NCBI RefSeq assembly: GCF_026213295.1
Contig: NC_079426.1
Span: 14,003,591 to 14,067,590 of the forward strand
From: Gadus chalcogrammus
Lineage: Eukaryota > Chordata > Actinopteri > Gadiformes > Gadidae
Length of the DNA: 64,000 bases
Direction of reading: 5' to 3'
Below, in pieces: positions 12,551 to 25,319 of the stretch. The position numbers and the translations under genes were made by a program. The first letter of the stretch is position 1. Each line of letters opens with the position of its first letter. The notes below the pieces were generated by a model, which was given only the letters and a program-made list of their open reading frames with translations, was not told where the DNA came from and searched no databases.

Positions 12551-15492
12551 GTGAGCACCCACTCCACCAACCCGTCAAGCGGTTTGCTGTCAGTCAGTCA
12601 GCGTTCGGAGGACGGTTCGGTGCAGGCGATTCAAAGCATGCATGGTTAGGCTTTGATTCCCACCTGCGGTAAAACTTGTCGCTCTCTCTCCCCTTCAACG
12701 CACTGCTCCGTCTCTCTTCACAGTTCTATTCATAGAGCCACAGAATGCATTTATATAGAACATTTTAATGCAATCACAAAGCATACCATTTTATGATTGT
12801 TTGCCGAGCAAACATTAGCAACATCAATACTGTCTGAGCGTGAAGATGGCGTCTACAATACCCATTGCATTACTTAACATAACCTAACGATGTAATACAC
12901 TTAGTTATGTCAAGAAACTTAGTATTCAAATGAATAATGTAAGCTGAATAACCTATCTCTCCTATGACTGGTGCTATATGGCAACATGTTCAGAGGTTTG
13001 GTTGACCAATTACGTTCAGACATTAATTTAGTACTGTGTGCTTTGCACTGATTGCATGGAGTTTTAGAGAGCAGAGTAATCATTTGAACTGAAAGGCTTC
13101 AAATGTTACGTCAAGAAGTAATGGAGCAAAATTTTCTCTTTTGAAGTGCGCCATTGGTATGCAAAGTGAACTTGCTTTGGTCAACACAGAACTCATGCTT
13201 ATTAATCCTTTGCAGGATTCTTGCTCCTTAATTGCATCATTCAAAAGTATGAAAGTTGCTGCCTCCGATGAATATTTGGCTGCTCTGTAGTGGTTCAGAG
13301 AATCTGATTGGCTGAAAAGGAGAAGGAGGTGTACAGATGTTGCCTCAGGGTGATTCAAGGACAGATTTCTTCTATACATCAGGTTCAGAAGGCCCCAATT
13401 GCTCCCAACACCAACCAAAATCACTTATTTTATTAAAGAGTAAAAGGCCAACACTTGTTTATTGCAGCTGTTACATTTTTTTGATTAGCTTACCTGTAGC
13501 ACGCTTCACCTGCCTCTAGATTCAGCCAATCAGAGAGCAGTCACGTTACCTGTGGATGGTGACATCCAAAAATACTACAAAACAAAATATGTTCCATGCT
13601 CAAATTCCCTTGAGCTCCTTAAAGTGGAGCTTTCTCGAACAATCTCATGCAAAGCCATCTATGGCAATAACCTGTGATGAAATACTGCTTTTGAATCCCC
13701 ATATTGCTTATTAATCTTGTTCATTGTGTGGGTGTGTCTCTTAAAAGCCTTAAGAAATCCTGGCGATAAAATCTCTTGATGAATCAAGAGAGACTAATTG
13801 CAAGTCCGCCAACGCATTCTAAGAAGGAAATTAGAAAGATTCAGAAAAAAGGAATAACCAGTGAGAGAGAGAGAAGGTTCTTTCACTGTAATAACTGCTG
13901 GTGTGTGGAAAAACAAGCAATTAATATTTTAAATAGACCTATCGCCGTCGTCTTGCCCGAACGGAGCCCTCCACATCACAGCCCCACGCACACAGATTTC
14001 TGACCCCTGATACTCGATCTCTTTGAACCTCTCAGACACGCGCACGCTTTCACACACACGCGACAACTTTGTCGCACTTAAGAAGTCTTAAGGGCTTTCT
14101 GAAGGAGTGTTTGAACGAGTGCTTCAATTACACCCTCAAAATACTGCGATAATAAACCAGAGACGTGGTTTCCTGCTTTCTTCTCTCCTCAATACTGCCT
14201 CAACTGGCCCCCTCTACTCACTGTACGCTAAATATACAGGCAGAGTGCCAATGTCTTTACTGTGTACTGCCTGTGTATTCAGTGTCCTTACCGTGTCCTT
14301 ACAGTGCGTACTGTACGCTCGCGGTCGACTGGCTGCAGCTCAGCCTTGCAGGGGCTAAAGAGGTACGCACACTGAAGGTCCTCCCCCCTCTTCTGAATAA
14401 TCAGGGTTAGGCACGTTGGTGCGCTTTGTCTAAACACCTCGCCCGGGCCAGGCCTCCTAGGTTTGGCCGCGTGTCTGTGGACCGGGAGGCCAGCGGTCCC
14501 CCCCCTCCGCTCTGATCCACGGCCCAAGGCTGCGGAGAACATATTGTTGTGTTCTCTACCCAGCTTATAGGTCTGATTAGTGTCTGGGATCTGCCAACAC
14601 ACAGGCATGCACAGAGACATTCAGAGGCATTGGCACGCAACTCGCAAACACACACACATGCACACGCACACACACACACACACACTGATACACACATGTG
14701 AGACAGAAGAGGTCGACGTCGGTACATGTGCACACATTATGCACAAAAGGGCACATCCATGCGCGCGCCGTTCGCCACTCTATTTTTTGCAGATGATCCC
14801 ACGCTGGTTTCTGATTGGCTGTGCCGCGTGGCGTTGGCGGCAGCCCCGCCTCCTCTAAACCCTTAATCAGATCCGTCACGAGGAACTCCTTTTCCCTCCC
14901 ACCATCTCACCGTCATTAACGCCCAGTCACAGCTCTTAAAAATAAGTCTGATTTGCATTTGCCCCTCTCCTCTGGTTTTTATCATCTGTTGTTTACACGC
15001 GGAGGCTGAGGCAGTGAACAAGGTCGTAGAGAGAGTGTGTTTACAACACAAGACGCTGCGGGTCGCTTGGTTGGATTAACAAGCCTGCATCTTCCATACG
15101 TCTCTCAAACCAGCTCGTCTATAGCTGTCTGTCACCGTGCTGCATATGTGCGGATGTGTTGGTGTGTGACTGTATCCTAGGTGAAAGATGAAGGTGTGGG
15201 GCGGGGCTGTGAAACCCGAACGTGTTGAATTATTATTTTAATTCTGTGTGAGTAAAGCGACTGAGGGAGTGTGTGTGGAGCGTACAAGAGATGTGTGTGA
15301 GAGAAGGTGTGCGTGTGAGAGTGAGTCTACATGTACCTCTATTAAGTTCCTTCAGTGGTAGGGTCAGCCGGTTCCTCCAGGACCAGCTAGTGACGGTGTG
15401 ATGAGCTTGGATCACTGGCGCTTCTTGACAGGCGTCTCCTTAAGCGCCTCACTCGGAGGCAGACTCGGTTTATTGTCACTGCAGTTCATTTG

Positions 15493-15494
<2 letters not shown>

Positions 15495-15544
<50 letters not shown>

Positions 15545-15545
15545 G
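15495..15545. repeat. (GT)n microsatellite
   Basis: About 25 GT units with one GC step near the 3' end, in the TTC27 intron before the 16435 exon. Confidence 0.95.
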
Positions 15546-15646
15546 GATAAATAAAGTCATGTTGATGAACTGCTTATTAAAGCCTTCCAGCCCAGGGCTG
15601 TTTATTTGAGAGAGAGAGTTGTGTGTGTGTGGTTGGATGGGTGGGT

Positions 15647-15648
<2 letters not shown>

Positions 15649-15719
<71 letters not shown>
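15649..15719. repeat. (GT)n microsatellite
   Basis: About 35 GT units following a GGTGGGTGGGT patch. It is the second of a GT pair about 100 bp apart, roughly 715 bp upstream of the next exon. Confidence 0.96.
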
Positions 15720-15720
<1 letters not shown>

Positions 15721-16434
15721 ACACATGGGTGTGCATGATGAATAATTGACTGTGTTCTCTTTGCCTTTTTGTACCCAGAATAATTGTTTTGTATTAAAAC
15801 TTGCCTCTACGATTTCTACGAGTGTGCATCTGATGCGTGGATGTGCAAACGAGAAGGTGGGAGTGAAGTGTTGTCGTTGTTCAGGCCCATGGGCGCCGTT
15901 TTAATTACCCATCGTCCATTAGGGCCCACTGCCTGTGCACTGCCAGGATCGCTTTTCCGTTGCCAACGACGATTGAGCCGAGAAAATTAGTTGCCATGTT
16001 CCTCAGCCATAGCGGCCACTTCCAGTAGTGAACGGGATTATTAGCTGGACCAACGCTGCTTGGTGGTGCCATGATCTTCTCCACGCCGATAAGTGTTTCA
16101 GTAGCTCTTCTCCTGCTGTCTCTTCCACAAACCTAGTTTTTGATCGCACACCGTGTTAAAGTCTTATTGGAACATGCAATAAGAAGAAGCATGTCTTATC
16201 TGATGCAATATATTTTGTTTTTATCTAATGCAATATTGTCATACTGTATTTACTTTCATCACGATAGATGAGCTACAGATATAGAATAAATATTTAACAA
16301 TTTCAGTGTTTTGTTTAGTTTTTAAAGGGCTTTTGCTGTCTTCAATATTAAATGTACTTTAGTCATCCAAGATGGGATATAAGGGTGTTCCAGGAATCTA
16401 AAGAATTAAAAAGGTTATCCCGTCGGTCCTGTAG

Positions 16435-16632
16435 ATCCTGCAGATCCTGGTGCGCGCCGTGGTGGAGGATCTGCCCGACAACCAGGACCAGAAGGCGGGG
16501 AAGCTGCGCTCCAAGCTGCAGGAGCTCCTGGGCCGGGTCACCGCCCGCCACAGCTCAGACGGCGAGCTCTGGCGCCAGTATGCCTTGCTCTACGGTAATG
16601 GGCAGAGCACCAACCAGGAGGACAACGAGAAG
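16435..16632 (+). CDS. TTC27: TTC27 exon
   Basis: A 66-codon, phase-0 exon that opens ILQILVRAVVEDLPDNQDQ and contains KLRSKLQELLGRVTAR, DGELWRQYALLYGNGQS and NEK. The LQELLGRVTxR and DGExWRxYAxxYGNGQ strings identify TTC27. I chose the AG at 16433-16434 over the one at 16442-16443. Only the first gives the residue count of the vertebrate protein between KDVE and ILVRA. Residues 224-289 of the partial product. The donor gtctgtgt is weak, lacking the usual A at +3/+4. Confidence 0.95.
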
Positions 16633-18013
16633 GTCTGTGTTTGAATCCTGCTCTTCTTTTTGTCATACAAGTAATTATTTTAGAAGTTTCATATTTTAGA
16701 ATTATTTATATTTTCCCCTTAGATAATTATCATCAATAAGATACAATAACAGAGTTCTTAAGTGTCCTCTAGGGGCTAATGATTAATCAAATTAAAACAG
16801 ACAACTTCATATAATGGAACACGATTAGCAAATCGCAAAGGCTGCAATCTTTTTTTTAAGATTCAATAATATACTTTTCTTTTACAATTCAATAGTTAAA
16901 TAAAGATGTTATAATATCAATTCATGCATCAATTCATCTCAACACATAGGCCTGGCCTAAAGGAAAGAGCAGTGTGTTGGACATACTATAGAATGATTTA
17001 TTGGTTGTTTATTGATTAATAGAGAACATAAGTAACTTTAAAAAGATAAATCATTTACTAAATAGCAATATTGGTCGTAATAATCGCAATTACATTATTT
17101 CCCCAAATCGTTCACCCCTTATGTCCTCCACCCATAGAAATGTTCCTCCGTGCCATGTCCGGCATCATCACCTCCACACACTGGAGATGACGGATCTCAT
17201 GTCCACAAATGAGGCGATTCCTACAACAGGCCTTGAACATGTTAAAAAGCTATTTCGGGGTTCATTAAAACCTTATAAATGTTGGCCACAACTCGGCATC
17301 ACGTTAATGGGGTGTCGGCGTCTCGCGGGCCACTGCTCTGATGGATGGTCCGCTGCTTCTAAATGCCATAAGCCCCGTCCTGTTGATTTAAGGGCCCTTT
17401 AGTGATGGCCTCGGGGCCGGGGAGAGCCACCTCCGTGACCCCTAGCCGCCGCGCGCCATTCGTCTCCACTGGGCACCCGTAGTCATTAGCCGCTCGCGCT
17501 AATGAGAGCACGCCGGTCGCTAGCAGGGCCTTAGCGGCGCGGTAATCATTCGCTACTTTAGCTTGATTTGTATGTTTGTTGTGTCCGTAGCTTTGTTAAT
17601 TTTGGATGAAACGGTTCTACGTGGTCAAACTTCATCAGCATATATTTGCGTATGTAAAATGAATAATGAATTGGTTGGATGAATCAACGCTGCCTAATAA
17701 ATCATACGGGGAGTAATTAAACATTGTGAAGTAATAAACAGTTATTGGCCTTTTGATAATTTCCTTTGTGATGGTGAATCCATCTCGCCTGCCAATCACT
17801 TATATCTAATAAGGAATAAGGAAATAAGTTTGTTTATATTGTAAAAATGAATCGTGACCCTGCCTGAATATAAATCAAGATATATTTTTGCCTTGTCACC
17901 CTACATGAAACACTGGGCCTAACTTTTGTTCAAAACCACTGACCCAATCTATTTTTGCCAATACTGACCAAAAATGATGTTTGCGTGTGTGTGTGTGTGT
18001 GTGTGTGTTGCAG
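16633..18013 (+). other. TTC27: TTC27 intron, 1.4 kb
   Basis: AT-rich flanks surround a GC-richer, non-repetitive block (about 17270-17540). The 3' end is a GCGTGTGT tract (17985-18008) followed only by tgcag, so a normal polypyrimidine tract is missing at the acceptor. Confidence 0.8.
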
Positions 18014-18125
18014 GCTCTTCGGTTCCTGGTGAAGGCACATCACTGTCAGATGCAGAATAGCGGATGGGAGAAGGAGACCGGCTCCTTTAAGGAGACAATT
18101 ACCAGAGCTGTAGACGTAGGAAATG
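18014..18125 (+). CDS. TTC27: TTC27 exon with TG-tract acceptor
   Basis: 112 nt: ALRFLVKAHHCQMQNSGWEK, then ETGSFKETITRAVDVGN and one base of a Val codon. It aligns with the vertebrate TTC27 segment containing a conserved WEK...SFKE core. Donor aatggtaatt. Residues 290-326 plus the first base of codon 327. Skipping would shift the frame because 112 is not a multiple of three. A (TG)n run stands in place of the polypyrimidine tract, and a CA-rich tract begins 6 nt past the donor. Confidence 0.92.
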
Positions 18126-19682
18126 GTAATTGCACACACGCCAACACACCCCTACATTCACACACCAACACACATGCACAACCATCTTATCCTGCAGAAG
18201 TACCATATTGTCGCATGGAATAACAAGTCGCATTTAAATTAAATCGAAGTTAGTTCAACAGTTAAAAGCAAGAACCAGTGTGACAAATCCAATAGGATTT
18301 CCATTCAAATAAGTAAGGGTGCCTCCAGTTGTTTGAATTACTTGATATGCTCAACCGTGCTCAATCTACTTACCGTGTGTGGATGAATCTATACAACCAG
18401 ACCTATTTCCCACCTGAGGTTGTCCAAAACATCCGAAATAGTTATATAAACAGGGTTTATACAATTTTTTTTCTTTTTTTATTCTGCTGATATGCTGGAC
18501 CTGTGAAATTAGAAAGTGCGAAGTGAATGCTATCACAGTAATGAAGTGGGCCAACATTTGTTATTTTCAGGTTTAAATTAACATTATTGCCAATTGCCTG
18601 ATATTTCTGCCAAAGTAAGCTGTATATAATGTATTATGCAATAACATATCGAAAGCCAGGGCATGCAAAATCCAATTTCCCAGGGTATTTTTTAATGTGG
18701 CTGTACTGTGTGAAAACACATCAATTATCCAGGTTTTAAATCACCCATATTAATAGCTTGGCGTTTATTCCAAATAATGCTAGATAGGCTTCATTTGGAG
18801 AAGGCTGTTCATCCAGCAGCTCATAAATACTGTTAACGAAGGATCCTTTATACGGTAGCTGCTTCCTTCCACTTCTCTATTTTCTCTATTTCTGAAAATC
18901 ATTCACAACCGGCTTCTTAGACCGCATTTTGGAAATACGACCAATTTTCATGATTGCTTTTCAATGGAAGAATGTGAAGAACCACTGAAAATCCTGAAAA
19001 GATCTGAACATCCTCTGTATTTTGGCTCTATTTTAAAAAAATACGCTATTTGGTTTAGTTTATTGCACTTAATTATAACTTCTGAACTGAATCTAAGCCA
19101 GAGGTATTTTCAATGAACAAGATCTGGAAATGTACTCCACTTATGGTAAAGAGCCTGTATTTAGTCCAAGTCGTACTGCTATGTTGGCCCATCTCCTTAA
19201 CACATAACACCATTTTATGGCATTAATCTAACTCACCAAATCCTCCTCTTATAAGAACGATAACGCCACAGGTAATGGGGCTGGGCTTGTGTCCTTCAAG
19301 AAGTCTTGTCCATTGTGCGCTGCTAAATAAGGCCTAATGTCAGGCTTAAAGGTGACTTATTATGCCACCAGGTGTTGGTGTGATTAGCTGTTACGAGCCC
19401 TTTTGAAAATCTGCCTCTTCTGGCAACACAACTGGGTGTGTCCCTCTAGATGTGTGCTGGATAGATCAGTCTACCAGCCTACCCAGTGGACTGTAGCAAA
19501 CGTTGCTCATCTATCCGTCATACATCTATGTGTGCACACCCACTTGTGATGTCAGAAGAGGAAGATTTTCAAAATGGCTTTAATGGCTAATCACACTCAC
19601 CTGGTGATAGAATATCTCACCTTTAATGTCTTGTCTCCACCCCAGCCATCGCAGACACCAGAACGTTCCCCATCACGGGGCC

Positions 19683-20020
19683 CATAAGTTTGCTGTGTCT
19701 GATAGCAGTCCTCATAATTCCTCCTTATGAAGCTGCTCCTTTCTCTGAGAACCAGTCCCTGTAAGCCCGCCTATAACAGCCTGTTAGTAAAAGCTTTCCC
19801 CAAATGTTTGCTTGTCAAGCCTGTGTATGATTGAAGTTCTCATAAGCCTGCTTAGCAAGCCTGTGTGTGATAGTAGTCCCAATAGGTATGCTTATCCTGT
19901 GTCAGAGCAGTCCCCATTCATTGGCTTACCATGCCTGTGAGCGCAGAGACCTCAGACATTGGCTTCTGCTTGCTTATCAAGCCTGTGTGTGTGGTTGCGG
20001 TCCCCATAAGTCTTGCTTAT
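19683..20020. repeat. Degenerate minisatellite, unit about 45-55 bp
   Basis: Repeated modules of the form cctgtgtgtgat, agtagtcccc, ataagcctgctta, cttatcaagcc recur about six times with small insertions and deletions. This looks like an old, decayed tandem array. Confidence 0.75.
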
Positions 20021-20278
20021 GGGAACTGTGTGTTGGATGGATGGCTTGCAAACTAACAGGGGAACAGAGGACAAACAAGCATGTTGTTCCAACGCCCTCA
20101 GCCCCGATCTACCCAGGCTGGGGGAGGCGGGCTCCCAGAAGAGTTGTTAATCACCAGGAGTCATCTTTTTTATTTTTTTTATTCCCATCATTATACCTGA
20201 ACAGAGTGCTGAATTAAACATGAGGACATGAGCCCGGGATCACCCCAGGTTAGCACAGGAATACCAATGGAGCTCAGA

Positions 20279-20399
<121 letters not shown>

Positions 20400-21050
20400 G
20401 TGGGGGGGGTTTGCTTGTATGTATGTATGTGATTGGAATCTGTTTACCATTTTTATGCAAATGATGCACATAATAAAACCCACACAATACACACACGCAA
20501 ATGAATGCAGCACTGCACGCACACAAGCATGCACAGAATGCAACATATACAAATAACAAGGCAACAAATGAGGTATCTGGTCTGATAAAAAGTACATTCA
20601 TACCTTCAAGGGAACAAACAATGTTTATTTTTATATTTAAAGTGAATGTGTTAACATACATTACTTTAAATCAACTCCCAATAAAAGGGTTAGGGTTAAG
20701 CCTTAATGGTTTCCTCTCTGATGGATAACTCAAGGTCAAGGGAATATGAAATGTAAATGTTTTTCTGCTTGGGACCACAGTGATCCAAGTGATTAAAGAG
20801 ACCCTGTTGAGGTCTCTGTCTTGCTACTTATTTCCTGAATAAGAATATTGAATCATGCATCTCTTTATCTATTCAACTCCTCAATTCATATTACCCATCT
20901 CCCTCTCTTTCTCTTCCAATTCTCGGCCTCTCTTCTTAATTCCTCTCTCTCTGTGTCTCTCTCCCTCTCACACTCTCTCCCTCCGCCTTGATCTCTGTCT
21001 CTTGCCATATCTATCCCTCTCTCTCTCTCTCCCTCTCATCCATCTCTCAG

Positions 21051-21151
21051 TCACCCTCAGCTGCAGCCAGAAGAAGACCAATCCCCAGGAAGCACTCCAA
21101 ATGTTGTCCTCTGCGCGTCTCAGTCTGAAGAGCCTGGCCACCAAAGCCAAG
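21051..21151 (+). CDS. TTC27: TTC27 exon
   Basis: 101 nt. Two bases finish the split Val codon, then TLSCSQKKTNPQEALQMLSS, ARLSLKSLATKAK and donor gtacgt. The QEAxQMLSSxRL string followed by a Lys-Ala-Lys end matches the vertebrate TTC27 C-terminal helical region. Residues 327-360 of the partial product. The acceptor tctctcag has a long pyrimidine tract. Confidence 0.94.
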
Positions 21152-21530
21152 GTACGTTAACGGTCCTGCCTCCACCATGCTGATACCCTGCTACCACCAT
21201 GCTTACAGCCTGATAATGCAATGCACTCGCCCTGCCAATGCAATGTTATCACCCTGCTAATGTCATGCTAGTATCATGCTAAGCTCATGCTAGAATCAGG
21301 CCATTGCCAGGATGCTAGCATCCTGATAAAATCAAGCTAGAGCCATGCTAACACCCTTATAACTGCCTGCTAACAAAATGCTAGCACCTTGCTATCATAA
21401 TGCAAACACCATGCTAACACCCTGCTGTCTACATAATGCTAACAACATTCTATGCTATGCTAACCATACAGAGTCATGTATCAAGGGGAAATATAATATG
21501 TTGAAATTGTCATTTTTTTCCCCATTGTAG
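21152..21530 (+). other. TTC27: TTC27 last intron, 0.38 kb
   Basis: Almost filled by a degenerate repeat of the type ccatgctaacaccctgctaa (about 21166-21460). Donor gtacgt, acceptor cattgtag. Confidence 0.88.
21166..21460. repeat. Degenerate 10-13 bp minisatellite (catgctaacac type)
   Basis: About twenty imperfect units built on the words catgctaa, caccctgctaa and aatgctagcacc. Units vary from 10 to 14 bp, so the array is old. It occupies most of the last TTC27 intron. Confidence 0.85.
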
Positions 21531-21656
21531 CAAATGCACACTGACGTTGCTACGGGCGACATCCACATTGACTTGACTGATAGCGTTGGAGAGTTGGAGC
21601 GGGTAATCACAGAGCTGCAGGATATTAGTGCCACGCTGCGCGGCCAGTCAGAATGA
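21531..21656 (+). CDS. TTC27: TTC27 terminal coding exon
   Basis: 41 codons plus TGA (21654-21656): QMHTDVATGDIHIDLTDSVG, then ELERVITELQDISATLRGQS and E. The DVATGD start and the final amphipathic ELExVxTELQDxS helix match the vertebrate TTC27 C-terminus. The full set of nine exons gives 1206 nt with every junction in phase, so the gene appears intact and functional here. Human TTC27 is 843 residues, so about half is present. Confidence 0.95.
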   Translation, partial: QMHTDVATGDIHIDLTDSVGELERVITELQDISATLRGQSE

Positions 21657-22281
21657 TCCCTGGATGGCGGCGGCAAACTACATAATTGTGGTGGTCAGAA
21701 TTATGAATCTGTAATTATTCATTGAAATTTGTATTTTTTTATATTGTGTGTAAGATTCATAAAGCCTTACAACACTGTCACAATGTCTTACCTATAAATA
21801 CAACACAAAAAAACTTTTGTCTTATTTGTGTCTTTCATGTTTAATGAGAAAAACATTTCTGGACTGACTCTTTTACTCAAAATCGTAACACTATTGACGG
21901 TTTCAAGTTGTGTTTATTTACTTAGTCCTTTATCTCCACCAAGGACAAAACCAACAAGAGAAATGACGGACACGGTACATGATTCAATCATGACATATGG
22001 CCACATAAATCATTTAAAATGCTGCTTCTGTAATTGGAAAGCAGAAAAACCCTAAACAATAACCTAGGCTGCAGATCAATGCTCTCTCTCCATCATCAAT
22101 GAATATTAAAGTGTTTGGGAATTTAACATGTGTGAAGTAAGCAAATCAGCCGTCTGGAAATCCACGCTACACCAGCTGGAAATCATTGTATACATTCTAA
22201 ATATGTATAGCCTACAGGCAGCTATACTAATATCATCTTTGTGACGGTATTTTTATATACAAGTGGAATTTATATAATAAA
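21657..22281 (+). other. TTC27: TTC27 3'UTR (end not certain)
   Basis: AT-rich non-coding sequence after the stop. Candidate poly(A) signals are ATTAAA at 22105-22110 and a canonical AATAAA at 22276-22281. No AATAAA occurs closer to the stop (only tataaa-type variants near 21793). The true cleavage site cannot be set from sequence alone. Confidence 0.5.
22276..22281 (+). promoter_or_regulatory. Candidate TTC27 polyadenylation signal AATAAA
   Basis: First canonical hexamer downstream of the TTC27 stop, about 620 nt away. A T-rich stretch follows within 40 nt. Confidence 0.4.
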
Positions 22282-24279
22282 TAACTTCTTAATGCCCTTT
22301 AAATATACATTCTTATGGGCATTGTGCCCTTTATGGACAGATAAGTGGGTTGTGGCGAAGGAAGGACTTGAGGCGCTTCAGACCGTAAGCTATAATCCAA
22401 CTACCAGACCTGGTCCGAAACACTCCCATGATGGCTTAAACACACACACACACACACACACGCCACCGGCCCTGTGTCTAGGCGATTATGACCTTGAAGT
22501 AGTTTATGGCCTTATGTCTCTCTTGATTTATTTTCACATTGCTCTTCGTTTTAACCGGAACGGTAACAATGTGTTATTTCTGTTTTTCTATGTCATAGCA
22601 AATGCTTCCCCTTGGTTGCTTATTAAAAACACCCTTATACTCATTAATGTTGGGTAAGGTAAAATGCTTTTACAGCCTTATGATTGTTCGAGGATGTCTC
22701 TTAAGTCGACCAGCGTGAATAACTGAAATTAATTTCCTTGATAACACAGATTAATTATAATAGAGTGGATCATTAGAGTGTGTGTCAAACAAGTGTTCAG
22801 GTGTTAATGTAATGCTCTGGCCAGACACCATGCAAACGCCTCAACCTAACTTTCAACGACTCAGACGCTTTGGCTAGTTTTTTTTAGCAGTTAAAACGAC
22901 ATATCTCTCAACAAATAACAAAATGTGTGTTGCATATTACTGCAGCAGGCGACCCTGACAAATGACACCCAGGTGGCTTTACTGGGCTCCTCCGACACCA
23001 CCACGACAGAGGGATGTAGAAAGAAAAACATTTGATTGTAGAGTTGGAAAGTTTGTCACATGCAGAGGTTTTAATACCTCCGGTGTGTGTGTGTGTGTGT
23101 GTGGTGATAGGTGGTTCATCCTGTGTGCCTTGGTCCCTGAATACACCAGCGGTGTGCACCCTCACCCTTCCCCATCAGTCTGACTAGGGCAAGCTGGGAC
23201 TGCTTTAACCAGCCATCAACCACATACTCCACATACCCCCAACATTAAGGTGAGGCTGCTCAACCTAGCCTTCACCCAGACACCCTCCACAATGACCATT
23301 CTGCATATATTTGGTAATTCTATTTTAAATAGTTTCTGTCACGGCATTCCCGGGCTAATTTTACACCACTATGAGCTCAGAAGAAGATTCTCCCTCCTCC
23401 ATTCTCCAGGATGTGTCTACTGGTCTGTCTTGGTGTCGACCTTCCTTACAAAGGGGCTGACACGCTGGTCGCTGTGACACTGCATTGGTGCCGGGCATTG
23501 AGTGGGATATAAATAACGGCCATGACTGAGTGTGTTAACACGGAGCGGGGGTGATATGTATGAAGCGGGCGGCAGCCAGATAACTGGGGGCCTGCATAGG
23601 TAGATGGGGACCGGTGATGTCATAACAGAGTTGTCTATTAGTTACAAGGAACTGAGCGGTAGACATCATAATAGAAACCCGAGACATTCCCCGGGGGATG
23701 TGATGATTCACTGTTCTTACTTTCTTTCCTGACCTTTTGGGTGGGCTTTTATTTTCCTGGTGAAACAGACTCCGCAGCGTGTTTCCTCCTACCTCTCTGT
23801 TCGTGTTCTTGAAGCTCAAATGCCGGCTGACTCATCGTCTTGAGGATTGCATCATCGGCAGGGTTATTACACACAGCATTGCCATGTCTAGCACAACTTC
23901 AACCCCCCCCGTAGAAATCTAGCAGGTGGTCTGACCTTGTCCTTCCAGGGAACTCTTTCTGCATGGTGGTGGTCGATTGACAAGCAGATATCGAGGGAAT
24001 GGATTCCAATGATCTGGTGTATTGGTGATGCAGAGCCAGTAGTGGCAGAGATGGTGGCATCCCGGAGGCCATCTTACCGTTGGACAAACTTTATTGTTTA
24101 CAAATGTTTGGCGGATTTCAGGGAAATCTCAGTGTTTTCGTAACATTCCCACTCACCAATATATACTCACACTCTTTGTCCTACGTCCCACTAAACTCAC
24201 ACACTCGACTCAGTGTCCTTTAAATGGTTTTCGGTAATCCCCTCGATAAAGATGTGATTGATTATCCTCAATGTTTGTT

Positions 24280-24281
<2 letters not shown>

Positions 24282-24338
<57 letters not shown>
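24282..24338. repeat. (GT)n microsatellite
   Basis: About 28 GT units with one GC step, intergenic. Confidence 0.95.
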
Positions 24339-24342
<4 letters not shown>

Positions 24343-24465
24343 GTGCACATAAATTCAGCAGGGTGAGGGGGGGTTGTCCATGTTGGGTGGGCCGCTACAT
24401 TCCTCCCCACCCAGACAGTATGTGTGTCCAGTATAGCACAAGGCCCCCCAGGAGGGAAATATGAA

Positions 24466-24483
24466 GGGGGGGGGGGGGGGGGG
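24466..24483 (+). repeat. G18 homopolymer
   Basis: Eighteen consecutive G bases, intergenic. It can form a G-quadruplex and is also prone to sequencing error. Confidence 0.9.
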
Positions 24484-24911
24484 CACTCCTTGCATCATCT
24501 TTCAAACCGTTAGCCTGTAGGCCTCTGAGACAAGGCTTTCATCTGTGGAGGTCTTTATGAACAATACAAAACGTAACCTAGTAAACGCAGTCATAATGTG
24601 ACTTCATCCTCAAACTATTCAGGAACTACATTGCGTCTGATGTCCCCACATAGAGAATCTCAGAAAGTTTGAGAAGGACTCTTTCAAATACATTGAAAAA
24701 ATTATTTATTTTACTTTTTTATTCAAGTGACTCGGACAAAGAGGTATAGCCCAGATCCCTGGTTGCATTGATTGATGCGTGAGCTGACAACCAATATATA
24801 GGTCATATATATATTGGCAAAAAATTGCCTTATTTGTTTATTATCCAATATGAATCATAACTCAAGTATTGGTTACTATTACGATGTTCCATTATTGTCC
24901 ATACATTTGAG

Positions 24912-25090
<179 letters not shown>

Positions 25091-25222
25091 TGCATGCAGA
25101 CTCTTCAGGCACGTCTGCGTGGGTGAGTGTGGAGGGGATGTGGTTGGCTATTGACCTCTCAACACACGAGGGCCCTAAAAAGCTTACAAAACGTTTTACT
25201 ATTTTTTTTATTAAGGGTCCAG

Positions 25223-25230
25223 TCTCTCTC

Positions 25231-25314
<84 letters not shown>

Positions 25315-25318
25315 TCTC
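25223..25318. repeat. (CT)n array upstream of LTBP1 promoter
   Basis: A CT array of 96 bp with one CA step near its start. It ends 25 bp before a CRE-like site. Promoter-proximal CT/GA repeats can be unpaired or bound by GA-binding factors; that role is inference here. Confidence 0.95.
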
Positions 25319-25319
25319 G

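Larger units (their letters stand above)
12551..16434 (+). other. TTC27: TTC27 intron, 3.9 kb
   Basis: Donor gtgagc; acceptor cctgtag at 16428-16434. Mostly unique-looking sequence. It includes a perfect 9-bp palindrome with a 2-bp loop at 13772-13791, a CA-rich tract at 14648-14697 and two GT arrays at 15495-15545 and 15649-15719. The order is AC proximal, GU distal. No gene found. Confidence 0.8.

Noticed and set aside
16443..16632. Alternative acceptor at 16442-16443 for the TTC27 exon
   Set aside because: It would delete three residues that vertebrate TTC27 keeps. The upstream AG at 16433-16434 fits better, though NAGNAG-like use of both is possible.
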